In this document: piece by piece, positions 53,601 through 64,000 of the stretch
Layout of the letters: each line of letters starts with the position of its first letter
How positions within the stretch are numbered: position 1 is the first letter of the stretch
Source: Hydractinia symbiolongicarpus
Lineage: Eukaryota; Cnidaria; Hydrozoa; Anthoathecata; Hydractiniidae
Length of the DNA stretch: 64,000 nt
Assembly: GCF_029227915.1 (NCBI RefSeq)
Contig: NC_079883.1
Span: 6,510,001-6,574,000, forward strand
Reading direction: 5' to 3'
The notes under the pieces: model-generated
Told to the model about the DNA's origin: nothing
The model's input: the letters and a program-made list of their open reading frames with translations, nothing else
Databases searched by the model: none
Program-made: the position numbers and the translations under genes

Positions 53601-54791
53601 CCATTTACCCCAGGTAGCTTGCCTCGCCAACCTATGTTAACCCGCTCCAACGTGTTGACTTAACACGTGTATTTTATCAACCTGGTTTAGCTCAGTATAT
53701 AAATATGCGTACAGGTTCATAAAAGTTCGTAAGAACGAATTATTAGTTTTTCACATTCATTGAAACGCACAAACCCAGTTCTGGCTTAGTTGTTCGAGAA
53801 GGTTGCTCCCTCATCCTCCCTGGTTAAAATAGGATGATAAGCGAGTTCAACTGCTAAGAGTTGTATTGTAATGGCTGGAACGGTAACTGAGTACGGAAAA
53901 AAGCAACTTTCAAGGATAAAAATAATAGATTAAATTATTTGTAATCTAGGCCACAGCGGAAGCAAACAATCTGGCAGCTTTAGCAGCGGCTAAAGACCAA
54001 TACCAAAAAGATATGGAACAGGTACATAGTCCTCTTCTCTTTTTCTCTTCGTGTTTTCATTTTCTGTATCTACCCAAATGTTTGTTTATGTTTTAGGTGT
54101 GCGGAGGAGATACACCCTACTTATCTCCGTCGGAGTTGGAAAATAAGAGTGAAATATATAAATCAAAAGCTTTGACTTTATTCAACGCCACACGAAAGAT
54201 GGGAGGGGATCAATTCAGTAAGGAGTTTGAAGATCGGCTTCAAAACGAAATAAATGAATTATTTGAAAACTTTGTGAAATTGAACGACAGTAAAAATATT
54301 TTCAATGCAGCACGTACACCTGCCGTCTTCTTAGTGATCATGGTTGCTTCCTACATGTTGTCAGGGTTCTTCCTCATGTTTGGAGTAACATCTATCGCTT
54401 CCCTCTTTAACATCATACTTGGTTTTGCGTTGTTGGCGGTGGTCATTTGGGCCTATGTACGTTTCAGTGGGGAAATGAGAGAAATAGGGACACAGCTAGA
54501 TAGTGTTGCTGAATGGATCTGGGACGAGGTATGCTATTATTTTTACATAAATTTAAGTACAGAGCAAGCTTAATGTTTATCTACAATACTATGCGTAATA
54601 TGAATGCCTCAAGAAAAGTTGTGCATGTCCAGAAACAAAATCAAAAATATATCTTCAAGTATTTCTGGTGATAAAATTTTTCTTCTTTGCCTTTTTAGAT
54701 ATTTATGTTTGGTTACGCTTTTATTCTGGAACAGGGGACTCAAGCCATGGTCAATAGACATACCAACAGACAAGGAAAGAAGAATAAATAA
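50605..54791 (+). CDS. ATL: atlastin-type dynamin-family GTPase, 12 coding exons
   Basis: Membrane GTPase that fuses tubules of the endoplasmic reticulum by dimerising across two membranes. Exons: 50605-50617, 50690-50922, 51207-51341, 51424-51528, 51769-51819, 51889-51945, 52403-52489, 52622-52760, 53226-53410, 53950-54021, 54097-54528, 54699-54791. All phases agree and give 533 residues (human ATL1 558). Seen: P-loop GAFRKGKS (62-69), [11 protein letters not shown] switch I region, DTQGAFDS switch II (from 134), the atlastin guanine motif RDW (205-207), the linker and three-helix bundle ([11 protein letters not shown]… through KKMGGDQF-like [10 protein letters not shown]), a two-segment membrane hairpin (~434-480), and WAYVRFSGE(M)REIGT just after it as in animal atlastins. 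The first coding exon holds only 13 coding bases. Reading on past 54528 would give an alternative 15-residue end with a stop at 54573 if the last intron were retained. The C-terminal tail after the hairpin is shorter than in vertebrates but keeps a hydrophobic helix ([10 protein letters not shown]). The intron 3 donor GTGCCG is weak. Confidence 0.95.
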
Positions 54792-55111
54792 CCTAATTAT
54801 ATGGACCTTGTGTATTACATAGTAAACGTTGACCACCTGAGAAATTGTTTTTAATCTGTTTCTTTTTTGGCTTGTATTCATCACATTTTCTGTTTCAAAT
54901 TTTTAAATATCGTCCTTTAGGTTAAATAAGATTTTGTTTCAAATTATTATCGTTAGAAATCCGAACAATGTATTCCGTTTTGCGAACACTCGCCTACTCT
55001 CTAGTATTTAAAGATCTGATCTGCTGTTTTCGGTTTTCTACTGTATAACGCACTAATTTTTATGTTCTATTTCAAGTGTTCCGTTTAGTTGTAATATATG
55101 AATTTAATTCG

Positions 55112-55117
55112 AATAAA
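55112..55117 (+). terminator. possible atlastin polyadenylation signal
   Basis: AATAAA about 320 bases after the atlastin stop codon. Another AATAAA overlaps the last codons at 54785-54790, so the actual site is uncertain. Confidence 0.35.
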
Positions 55118-55730
55118 ATAGAAAAAAACTTTTAATGCGACTTAAAAATCTGCTTTGTAATCAAAGTAACAATTTCAACATGTGCAAAAAAATATATACG
55201 ATACAAGATACCATGATTTTTTTTATTTGTAAACGCCGTCATTAACGCCCGTATCTCCGCCCACGACTTTAAGTCAATGATCGGACTAATAAATTTAATA
55301 GAATCTTAGATCCTCCTTCCATACTCCTGAATTTTCCTGGCATTCTGAAGCCCTGTTAATATTTTTTAAAAGCCATGATTCCAATGACAATCCCGCAAGA
55401 TAACGTGAGCGTTTGACTCACACCAATTAAAATAGCAATACGATAAGAAATAGACAATACCTTACATTGCGTCATCAGGTTGGATGAGTCATCTGCAACG
55501 AAAACGCACAGCATAAAAAATTTTAACGCTTCGTGTGTGTATGGAATATATATATAAAATCTCTATTATATTTATGCTTCAAGAGCAGGGTTTCCAACGA
55601 GCATTGATAGCGAATCAGAATAAGCAGAAGCAAAAAAGTAAACATGGGGAAAATAAAATAAAACATGGTCTAACGCTTGATGCAGTCAAATAACCATACG
55701 AAAGAATTAAGTCAAATCAAGTTTGATTAT

Positions 55731-55776
55731 AGGCAAAAATAACGGTTCAGGGGCCCAGTGACCCTGGGGACGAGGA
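55731..55776. repeat. MITE-end fragment matching 2105-2145
   Basis: AAATAACGGTTCAGGGGCCC followed by CCCTGGGGACGAGG. It is the same end type as the fragment near 2110 and the foldback at 21600. Confidence 0.5.
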
Positions 55777-56603
55777 TGTCCTATTTCGATTTCGCGCATG
55801 TTAGCGCATGTATATATATCCTTCTTCTTTCGTGTATAGGGAAGGAGAAGTAGGAATAAATATTCACTAGTGAATGAATCTAAAATTACACATATAAAAG
55901 GAACTAAAAATAATGGCCTTAATACTTCGACGTCATTATGTTTTGCTGACGTCATTGTTGTGGGGGATGGGTGATGGTGCTATACGCGGGGTACCACGCA
56001 GGCTTGTTTATAAACAAAATGGCGGACAGAGAGGTGGCGTTTTACTTTAAAGAAACATATACATGGTCGTTCAGCATATATATTTTTATGGTAATATTTC
56101 AGAGAGAGAGGTGGCGTGTGTATGGTCATGATCTATGACTCTTCTACTCACTGAGGCGTTGGTTGAGTTAATAATCCAAGCTTCAAATTCATGCCTTCGT
56201 CATCTCTGGAAGATAGCTAAGTGTGTATGGTGTACCCTTTGTCTTATTTCCATCGTGTGTTTTCCCTACGTAATTGCTTTCCTCTGTTTTCCATGTTTTT
56301 GATTTTTGAACTATTTGCTCTGTGCTCTCATATTGACTGGATAGTTTATCTGGGTATTAGAGAATGCTTATTAAAAAGTTTGCAGAATAAGCATTATTGT
56401 ACCCAGAGCTACAGTACTGCTATCAGAAAGCCTAACATCATGTATATATCATGCTCGACACCCACGATCCAAGATTCTTGTGCTGAAAGGTGAAATAATG
56501 CCATCGTGGGAGATGCGATCTATCGTGTCACGATGCATCATGAGTTTCACGATCATATAAAAATAAAATTGTGTCACGATACAATTGTTTCACTGAAATG
56601 CTA

Positions 56604-56628
56604 GCGTCAAGTCGTATAAGTTCGCCAG
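56604..56628 (+). repeat. left terminal inverted repeat of the pogo-like element
   Basis: 25 bases beginning GCGTCAAGTCG and ending TTCGCCAG, preceded by TA at 56602-56603. It matches the reverse complement of 59955-59979 at 24 of 25 positions. Confidence 0.9.
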
Positions 56629-57232
56629 AATTTCAGAAAACCTACCATAGTAATCCATGCCTCGTCATTATGGCTCCGGTTCTTGTTTGAATCGAAAGCA
56701 AAATTCATCGTGCGCCAATTGAGTCTTGTTTTTATGTCCCGTCTAAAGCGCCCTCCGCCCATTTTATAAAGTACAACGCTAACCTCTGACTTATAAGTTC
56801 GCCATATGACGTGTAAGTTTGCCATATCGTTTTTATGTAAATTCTGACTAAAAATCGACATATTCCATAAATAATAGACATATTTCATGTTCTCGTGAGC
56901 TCCATGATGTATTTAAATCATTATTAGCATTTTTTGTGGGTGGCGAACTTAAAAGTACCACGCATGATTGTAATTGACTGAGCGAGATTGACCGATAAGA
57001 AGGTTTATATATATATAATCAAACAATTTCGGTAAGTAGAATATTCGAAAATCTATTTCACGGCAAATTTGTTCTTCTGTCTTCTTTTTGTTCTTCTAGA
57101 AAACTTATGCGGACGTGTCTACGAAAGAGAAAAAAGAAGTACAATATTCATGTGGTATAATTTTTTTTACTAAATTATTATTATTTTTTTAAAAATTTGT
57201 GTTTGTATATTATTGTCTGCCAATTTGTAGAC

Positions 57233-59357
57233 ATGGCTCCAAAGTATATGAAATGGTCTGAAGAAGAGATGGTGAATGCTGTGAGTGCAGTGGTAGATGA
57301 CGGCATGTCAATTTCTGAGGCGTTAAGAGTTTTTGATATCCCACGAAAAACGTTATCGGACAAAGTCCATAACAACCATCCTTTAAAATCAGGACGGCAA
57401 ACTGAGCTAATGGCAGATGAGGAAAAAAGCTTGGTGGTGTGCATCAAATACATGTCGAATCATGCTTTCCCCCTGACCATTCCTATTATAAAGTCATACA
57501 CATGGAACATTGTAAAGAGATCAGGAAGGGAAAGTGGATTCAATGTTGAGAATGGTCCCGGGAAAACGTGGTGGAACGAGTTCCATAAACGCCATTTAAT
57601 TGATGTAGCAATCAGAAAGCCAGATTTGCTGGACAGAGGAAGGGTGAGGATGGCAAATCCTGTTGTTATAAACAGACACTTTTTGACTTTGGGAAACCTT
57701 TTGAAAAGTGAGAATTTAATGGACAAGCCTGGAACAATATTTAATGTAGATGAATCGGGGATGAATTTAGAGTTGAGGAAGGGAAAGGTTGTCATTGATC
57801 GAAGCCAGAAGCATGCGTATTCGCAAGGTAAAGGGTCGCGGGAACACGTCACTGTTAATTGCTGTGTTTCTCCAGGCGGACTGATGGTTCCACCTTTTAT
57901 TATTTATGAGAAGTCTTTTCCAAGCGGAAACTACTCTGCCAATGGCCCCACTGATGCTCTATATGGCAAATCCGACAATGGATATATGGACGAAGACCTG
58001 TTCTTCAAGTGGTTTACTCGTTTATTTGTTCCAAAAACTAAACACGTGGGGAAAAGAATCTTGATAATTGATGGCCACGGATCCCACATCAACCTCAATT
58101 TGATAGATGCTGCTAGGGAGAACCAAGTTATCTTGTATTGCCTCCCCCCTCACACAGCTCATGTGCTTCAGCCATTGGATGTTGGATTGTATGGTCCACT
58201 CAAGACATACTTCAGCAGAATTACTGACAAGATTCAGATTGCAAGGTTGGGCATCACGAGAAATGGTCAGATTTCCAAAACTGAATTTTCTGCTGTTTTT
58301 AAGCTGGAGTACGAGGAAACCTTTAGCTACGCTCGCATCCTTTCATCATTTCGGTCATGTGGCATATACCCGTTTTATGCCATCTACTTTTAAGCCTTCG
58401 TCAACTGTACCGCCAACTGCATCGTCAACTCTACTGCCACCTGTACCGTCAAGGGCATCGTAAACTCTACCGCTACCTGTACCGCCAACTGCATTGTCAA
58501 CTCTACCGCCACCTTTATCGTCAATTGCTTCGTCAACTTTTCCGCCACCTGTACCGTCAATTGCATCGTCAACTCTACCGCCAACTGCATCATCAAATGT
58601 ACCATCAACATCGTAGTCACCAACAGCTGCATCTTTCCCAGGAACTTTGAACTGTCTTCCTGGTGGATCGATATCTCCAATGCCATCAACATCAACAAAT
58701 AATCGACTACCTGCTGCTTTCAAAGATATGGACCCAAACATAATCGATCTGTTTATCACGCCAATTCTGGAGCCTGAAAAAAAGAAAAGAACAGTAGAAC
58801 TGTCACTAAAGAAAGAATTATCATTTCCGACGAGCATCGTGCAAAACTGGAAGAAAAAAGCAGATTGAAAAGAGAACTTGAAGAGGCTAAAGAGAAACGT
58901 AAATTGGAGAGGGAAAGAAAAAAGAAGGAGAGAGAAACAACAAAAAAAAGCAAAAGAGCGAAATGCGAAAAAAAGCAAAACTTCCCCAATCGAGGCTTCT
59001 CCTGATGAATTGCCAACAAGGAAAAGTAGTCGAACAATAAAAGTTGATTATGCTGATCTATTGAAGCAACTCCGGCAAGGGTATAATGATGATGAAGATG
59101 AAGATGACGATGGCAACAACAGTGATGATGTTAATATCAGTACAAGCAGCGAAAGTGTTGTGTTGGAAAGTTCAGAAGATGAATCCGATGTTTGTAACAT
59201 TTGCAAGCGCGGTTTCCCTAAAGGTTTGAAGAAACAATCTGTCTCCTGGATTCTTTACGCTAAATGCAGTTGTTGGATGCACGATGTTTGCGAAGGTGTG
59301 TCCGTAAAAAAATTACCAGAGAGTGAGGATTATATTTGTAAAGCTTGTTCTTTTTAA
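57233..59357 (+). pseudogene. pogo-type transposase with PHD-like C-terminus, broken by frameshifts and stops
   Basis: The intact part, 57233-58393 (386 codons), has an N-terminal psq-type helix-turn-helix (~6-46), a CENP-B/Tc5-like DNA-binding segment (WWNEFHKRH), and a DDE_1 catalytic core with the acidic triad at Asp173 (FNVDESG), Asp280 (IDGHGSH) and Asp316 (QPLDVGLYG), a DD35D spacing. The start follows an acceptor-like TTTGTAG, so a 5' non-coding exon is possible. Near 58375 the frame slips by one base and a premature TAA ends the ORF. The expected continuation lies in the next frame: a Pro/Ser/Thr-rich repeat linker with stops at 58461 and 58614, an acidic/basic region with a shift near 58790-58830, a charged coiled coil, a stop at 58866, a shift back near 58940, then an acidic stretch and a Cys/His finger (CNIC…CSC…H..C…C..C, 59190-59354) of PHD type. 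The catalytic core reads cleanly, so decay seems recent. Alternatively, some breaks could be introns. Confidence 0.8.
58396..58620 (+). repeat. tandem repeat, period about 36 bp, inside the transposon
   Basis: About six imperfect units built on ACCGCCACCTGTACCGTCAA plus a CATCGTCAACTCT half. In the frame of the downstream transposon exon they encode repeats of the type TLPPPVPSIASS, a flexible linker between transposase and zinc finger. Two units carry in-frame stops. Confidence 0.75.
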
Positions 59358-59954
59358 AACATAAAAGTCTTAAAGTGAAATTTTTTTGTCATTTATCTTT
59401 GCTCCAACCAACTATCAACTATCTACTATACCATTGCTTGTATTGTAAGCTTATCCTAAATTTTTGTAACCAAACTCTTAGCAAACAAACACCAAACAGG
59501 TCTAAAAGTTTTTAAAACTAGATTGGTGAAAAAGAGGGTAATAGAGTGGAAAAGGTCTTTGTAGTAACCAAAAAAAAACTGAAATTTTGTATTTTTCGCA
59601 CGAAAATTCTCATTACTTCAGGAGTTGATTAAATAATGATAGCTATCAAGAAGAATGTTTTGAATGGCAGTAAAGCAGACTAAAATATGTTAAAAACATA
59701 AAACAACACTTTTTAGGTGAAATGTAAGGCCTCACAGTAAGAAAACATCCCTGGTGAACTTAAAAAAACCGTCGCGCAACTTCTCAAAAGTAGTAAAAAT
59801 GCACAGTTAGCTTCACGTCGGAATATATACAGATTTACAAATACCTTACAGGGTCGCCGTACCGTCATAGGTCGAAACAAAATCGCCAGATATGAAGTTT
59901 GGTTTGTTGAGGAGTTGTGGTTCAGAAAAGTTTGAAGCTGGCAAACTTACCAGC

Positions 59955-59979
59955 CTGGCGAATTTATACGACTTGACGC
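59955..59979 (-). repeat. right terminal inverted repeat of the pogo-like element
   Basis: 25 bases, CTGGCGAA… to …CTTGACGC, followed by TA at 59980-59981. It pairs with 56604-56628; the GGCAAACTTA just inside (59940-59949) is a further copy of the repeat core. Confidence 0.9.
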
Positions 59980-61264
59980 TATATAATTTTTAAAGTTTTA
60001 AATCTTTAATAACATTTTAAATCAAAAGCAATTATAAAAAATCACTGTATTCTCTTTTTACGTTGTGCGCTAGTCAATTTACATTTGCTGAAGTTTAACG
60101 ACCTCTTAACATCTTAAAAATCCCAATCAAAATATCGTCTGCGATAGGTTTTATTCTTGACTAGTTTTTTCTATATGTGTGATTTTAAACCAACCATGAT
60201 TTCTTGTCAGGCTGGACTTAAAAATATGTTTGCCGTCACCGAATGTACTAAGTAAGAGGCACCAAAAACATGAACGTTATGGAGCCTTTCCTTCATGTTG
60301 ACAGTCCTATGCTCGGCTCTTCATGCTCGGCTGGTGCACTACACTGAAAAATACTGACTTATAGCCATATTAAAGAGAAAAAAATTTAAGCGGGAAATTA
60401 AAATTTTACGCAGGTGATAAATCAAAGTTTCCACGCGTGCAATCTTAAAAATTTTAAAAAAATTTAAGAAGGAGAAGTAAAAACACAATTCCTTTACTTC
60501 TGTACACCGCACAGAAATTATTAATTTCAGCGTGGGGAACACTTGAAGGGTATGTTCTCTCTCTGTTCAAACCCTTGTCCTAAAAATCGTGAGTGTTTCA
60601 GTATTCAAGTTATTAATTAAACTTTGTTACTACTTGTGCAACTAAAAATATTTAATGTAAATAAGCTACGGAGTTGAACATTGGCTGATAACAACGCTAG
60701 CGATGGATCATGAAAATCATTACTTAAAATAATATTCTGTTTTGTTAATGATTCTTTTTATGTTTTAATTATTTTGTTTTAGTTTTTTTTAAATTTAATT
60801 TTTTAAAAAACGACTATAAAAAGCTTAAAGTTAAAAAGCTTGAATTTTAAAGGTACTAAAAAGCTACTGAGCGCAAGATAAATTCGCCGTATTCCTTTAA
60901 CCATATCTATAATAATTAGTGCAGCCATAAGTAAAAACAAATCAATTAAATAGGCTTCTAAAAAAGATTTGGGTTAACTCTAAGGGCTGCAAAGCCTTCT
61001 TAAATCATTCGTATTTCGCAACTCTAATAATTTAGGAGAGCTTTTGCAGATCAAAGAAAAACAGAAATTTGCATAAATGAATCATGATTTCCATCTCGAA
61101 ACTATCGTGGTTTTCATGATCCATCGGGATGAACATGATCATCACAATAGTTTCGCAATCTACTATCTAATATTTTTATAATCATGACAGACACGATAGG
61201 ATTGTGGATCGTGGGTGTCACGCTTGATACACAATCACGATGTTAGGCTTCCTGCAGTAGTGTA

Positions 61265-64000
61265 TTTGCGATGAACATCAAAAAAATTTCTTTAATCATA
61301 TTAATAACAACAACATAAAGAACAGTGCACAAGTGCACAGCACACACTGAAGCGCAATGCTAAATTAAACATTTGAAAGTTAGAACATTAAGGATAAACA
61401 TCGTTTCGAGTTAACTCATGACGTCATAATTTCACATAATTAGTGCAACTTTTGAGATAAATATCATGAGAGCAGATAAAGATCTTTCAAAAAAGTAAAA
61501 AGATTTCTAGAGAACTTTCAAAGATCTTTCTTATTTACCCAACTTGATTTTTCGCAGGAGGTAACTTTAAATGCAAGGAGTCATCATAAAGCACACAAAG
61601 ATTATAAACTTTATTAATATTCTTTTATTTTCATCTGCTCAGATAAAACTTTATAACTTTCCCTACCATTTTTTATTGTTTATGTTTTTTTCATCTTTTC
61701 TTCTTTTTTAATTGATTTCTAATTTTGATTTGCCCATTTCATGCCGAAATGTCACTTCAGACTCAGTATGTATCTTTGAAATACTCCAGTAGGTAAGATG
61801 CTTTTTAATCTGGAGGTCATAAGCACAACTGGACTAAAGGTCGTAGGTGGACACATGACTAACTTTTTATAAAAGTTATTTGGTAGGAAATATTTTCGCT
61901 CGCTTAAAAGGTGAATGGGCTTCGCTCACTGGCTTAGCTCTGCAATAACCATACATGATATAACATAAACCAACCAGAAACAGCTAGAAACAACCAGGAA
62001 AAGACCAGAATTTACCAGGAAACGACAGAAATTAATAAACTTTCAATTTGCAGGACTTCTGGACAGATGCCCTTCTAGCCTGTTTTCAGAACCTTTGACT
62101 TTATGTGAACAAACTATATTTCATGATTGTGTTACAATACTTTCATTTTAATAAACTTAGGCCGAATAATAAACATGAATAAAATCAATAAAATTTATAA
62201 AAGATAGTCGATGTCTCTGGTTTTATTCTTATGTTGTGCTTATTGTTTGATCTTAAAAAAGCTTTTAATTCTTTTGATCATGAATTTTTTTTAAAGGAAT
62301 TGTAAGGTGCTGAAAAAACAGTATAAAACCAAAACATGTACAAAAATATCAATATGGGAAGTCATTCAGTCCATTTCAATTTCGTTTACAAAAATACCAA
62401 CACTTATTTTGTGAAAACGTGAACCTTATCTGGAAAACAATGGAATTTTTCTTATACATCAGCAAGTATAATCACCAAAGTTTTTTTTGGAAATGTGCTT
62501 ACTATGTCAGGGGATGGTCCAGAAAGTTATTTTAGGAGTTGATGGCCCCTATTGGGAGCGCCAAAGCCTTCTGCAAAATAAATAGGCTACATAATGGTAT
62601 ATCTATGTAGATGGTTTCATGTTTAGATTGCACGTGTCTGTTGTATTTCTGATTACATTGATTTTGAGTTGTAGAGTATGTATTTTGTTGTCATTTTGTT
62701 GTGTAAATACTCAGGAAGTTTACAAAAAGGGGACCACAAAAATCATGGTTTTAGGATATGCATCATATTCTTTTTAAGTTTAGAACATTGTTCCAACACT
62801 CTAAAATATATTCAGCAAATAAGAGATTTTAAAATTATGTGTCTCTATTTTGGCCACCCAAATTGGATGTCCCCATTGAATGTATACCGATGTCCAAATT
62901 GACCTGGATCAGCCCTCATATATGTGTCTATTGTGTAAAGCTTGAAACAAAATAATGTATATAACCATCATGCTTTCGATGAACTGTTAAGGGTATACAG
63001 GTTTAAAATTTTTACTGATGTCAGTAAAAACTCGCCAATGTGTACAAACACTGTGTGGACTTTAAAACGCTGATTAAGATGATGTATTGTACTGTGTGCT
63101 TTATTGTGCATTTCATTGGCATTTGTGCTGTAACATCTAAAAAGTTAACAATTAATACATATCTTTTAAATTTTTAAACCTTTTGTCTCCCTAACCAATT
63201 TTGTTAAAACAATTTGCTAAACAAATTTTGAAGAAAAAAGAAATTGCACTGCTAATTTCATTAAACTCAACTCAACTTCTAACTCAACATTTATTTTTTG
63301 CATTGTTTTTCTGCCTCAGTGGATTTTTCCACAAGCTTATCAATTCTCGAGTTTAAATTAGTTGTTCACACATCAATCTGTATGGCGTTGATATGGAGCC
63401 TTTGTGTGCTGTACATGTATAAAAGAAATTTTGTTTAAAATTTCTTTGTATTTAAATTATTGTAGCTTGACTGTGCGATCTTACATCTGGGAAAATTAAA
63501 CTTTGTTCTGCATACCCCACAGGTTTTGTTGTTGACACCTAATAACATACAAACTGGAATTATTTTCTGGCTCTTAGAATGCCATGACTTTACAATTCGT
63601 GACATGGCCTCTTGCCATTTTGAGTCTCAAAATTTAAATATGAAACATATCACAAAACACTTTTCACTGCCTTACACTGAAAAAGCAAAATATATATACC
63701 TTAGATATATAAAAATATATAAAAATTGGAAAAGCACAAAAAGTACATCTTGAAATCTAAAACAAATGAGCTGTTCCAGTATTCCAGTATCTTTATTGTA
63801 TGCACCATAAACAAAGAAATATAAAGGAAATTTATTGTGCTCTGTGGTGGCTTATAGTACCAAAATTTTAATATCTTGTTTTTTAGTTAGATCATCACTG
63901 AAATCATAATGGTGCAACAAATTTTTATTTTGGTATTTGTAATATATTTCCAAGGTAATTAATTATACAGCTTCTTCAAACCATATAAAATATGTGTACT
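61265..64000. other. intergenic region at the right edge, no supported gene
   Basis: A+T-rich with short ORFs only. It holds a run of CCAGAAAC-like words (about 61974-62030) and copy D of the dispersed repeat. The ORFs at 62678 and 63526 show no motif. Confidence 0.6.
63060..63105 (+). repeat. dispersed 'CTGATCAAG' repeat, copy D
   Basis: AAAACGCTGATTAAGATGAT then GTATTGTACTGTGTGCTTT, matching copies A and C. The surrounding 63000-63060 (ACTGATGTCAGTAAAA) may be part of the same unit. Confidence 0.45.

Larger units (their letters stand above)
54792..56410. other. intergenic region after atlastin
   Basis: Atlastin 3' UTR, then repeat-derived DNA including the MITE-end fragment at 55731. No coding region is supported. 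Confidence 0.6.
56604..59979 (+). mobile_element. pogo/Tigger-like DNA transposon, degenerate
   Basis: A 3376-base element bounded by 25-bp inverted repeats (56604-56628 and 59955-59979) that differ at one position and begin GCGTCAAGTCGTATAA. A TA dinucleotide on each side (56602-56603 and 59980-59981) is the target duplication expected of the Tc1/mariner-pogo superfamily. Copies of the repeat core, AAGTTYGCC, recur inside both ends (near 56795, 56815, 56942 and 59940), likely transposase contact sites. It carries a transposase gene (57233-58393) and a frame-broken C-terminal extension to 59357. It is inserted in an older repeat element. Confidence 0.85.
56411..61264. mobile_element. older inverted-repeat element hosting the pogo insertion
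   Basis: The stretch at 56411-56472 (TACTGC…AAGCCTAACATC…GACACCCACGATCC) pairs as an inverted repeat with 61204-61264 at high but imperfect identity, with small indels. Both inner flanks carry scattered ATCGTG/CACGAT motifs. Without the 3.4-kb pogo element the host would be about 1.5 kb. No coding region is visible in it, so it looks like a non-autonomous DNA element. Target duplications were not clear. Confidence 0.6.

Noticed and set aside
57460-57852. 130-codon minus-strand ORF
   Set aside because: Antisense to the transposase core and without recognisable features.
58355-58978. Long minus-strand ORF (207 codons) with GG-V-D repeats
   Set aside because: It is the antisense shadow of the 36-bp tandem repeat and of the transposon C-terminal region; it has no domain or promoter.

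Overview
This window is animal nuclear DNA. It is A+T-rich, and every gene is split by many small GT-AG introns. I read it as probably cnidarian, perhaps hydrozoan. That is an inference from gene style, intron sizes and the abundance of small inverted-repeat elements; nothing in the sequence names the species.

Three conserved genes could be assembled exon by exon with intact reading frames. On the minus strand, 3835-21176 holds a complete INO80 chromatin-remodelling ATPase (34 coding exons, 1407 codons plus stop). On the plus strand, 27266-45132 holds a type II membrane M1 zinc aminopeptidase of the aminopeptidase N group (20 exons per transcript, 964 codons). Also on the plus strand, 50605-54791 holds an atlastin-type membrane GTPase (12 coding exons, 533 codons). 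The three genes belong to unrelated processes (nucleosome remodelling, cell-surface peptide trimming, ER membrane fusion) and simply lie next to each other.

Two features stand out inside the aminopeptidase gene. Its penultimate exon exists in two similar 82-base versions (44362-44443 and 44492-44573), only 48 bases apart. Their phases allow one or the other but not both, so they look like mutually exclusive alternative exons. In addition, intron 3 carries an intact antisense single-exon ORF (37927-38310) for a small secreted protein with two CxxxC motifs and an upstream TATA box: a nested gene that I do not recognise.

At 56604-59979 lies a decayed pogo/Tigger-like DNA transposon. It has an intact DDE transposase core, a frame-broken C-terminal part ending in a PHD-like zinc finger, 25-bp terminal inverted repeats and TA target duplications. 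It sits inside an older element whose own inverted repeats lie at about 56411-56472 and 61204-61264.

The remaining intergenic and intronic DNA is rich in repeats: foldback MITEs (one with TTA duplications, Harbinger-like), 3' ends of a non-LTR retrotransposon, unclassified dispersed repeats, a 53-bp minisatellite and several near-perfect hairpins. I saw no tRNA, rRNA or CRISPR. The outer parts, 1-3834 and 61265-64000, show no gene that I can support.
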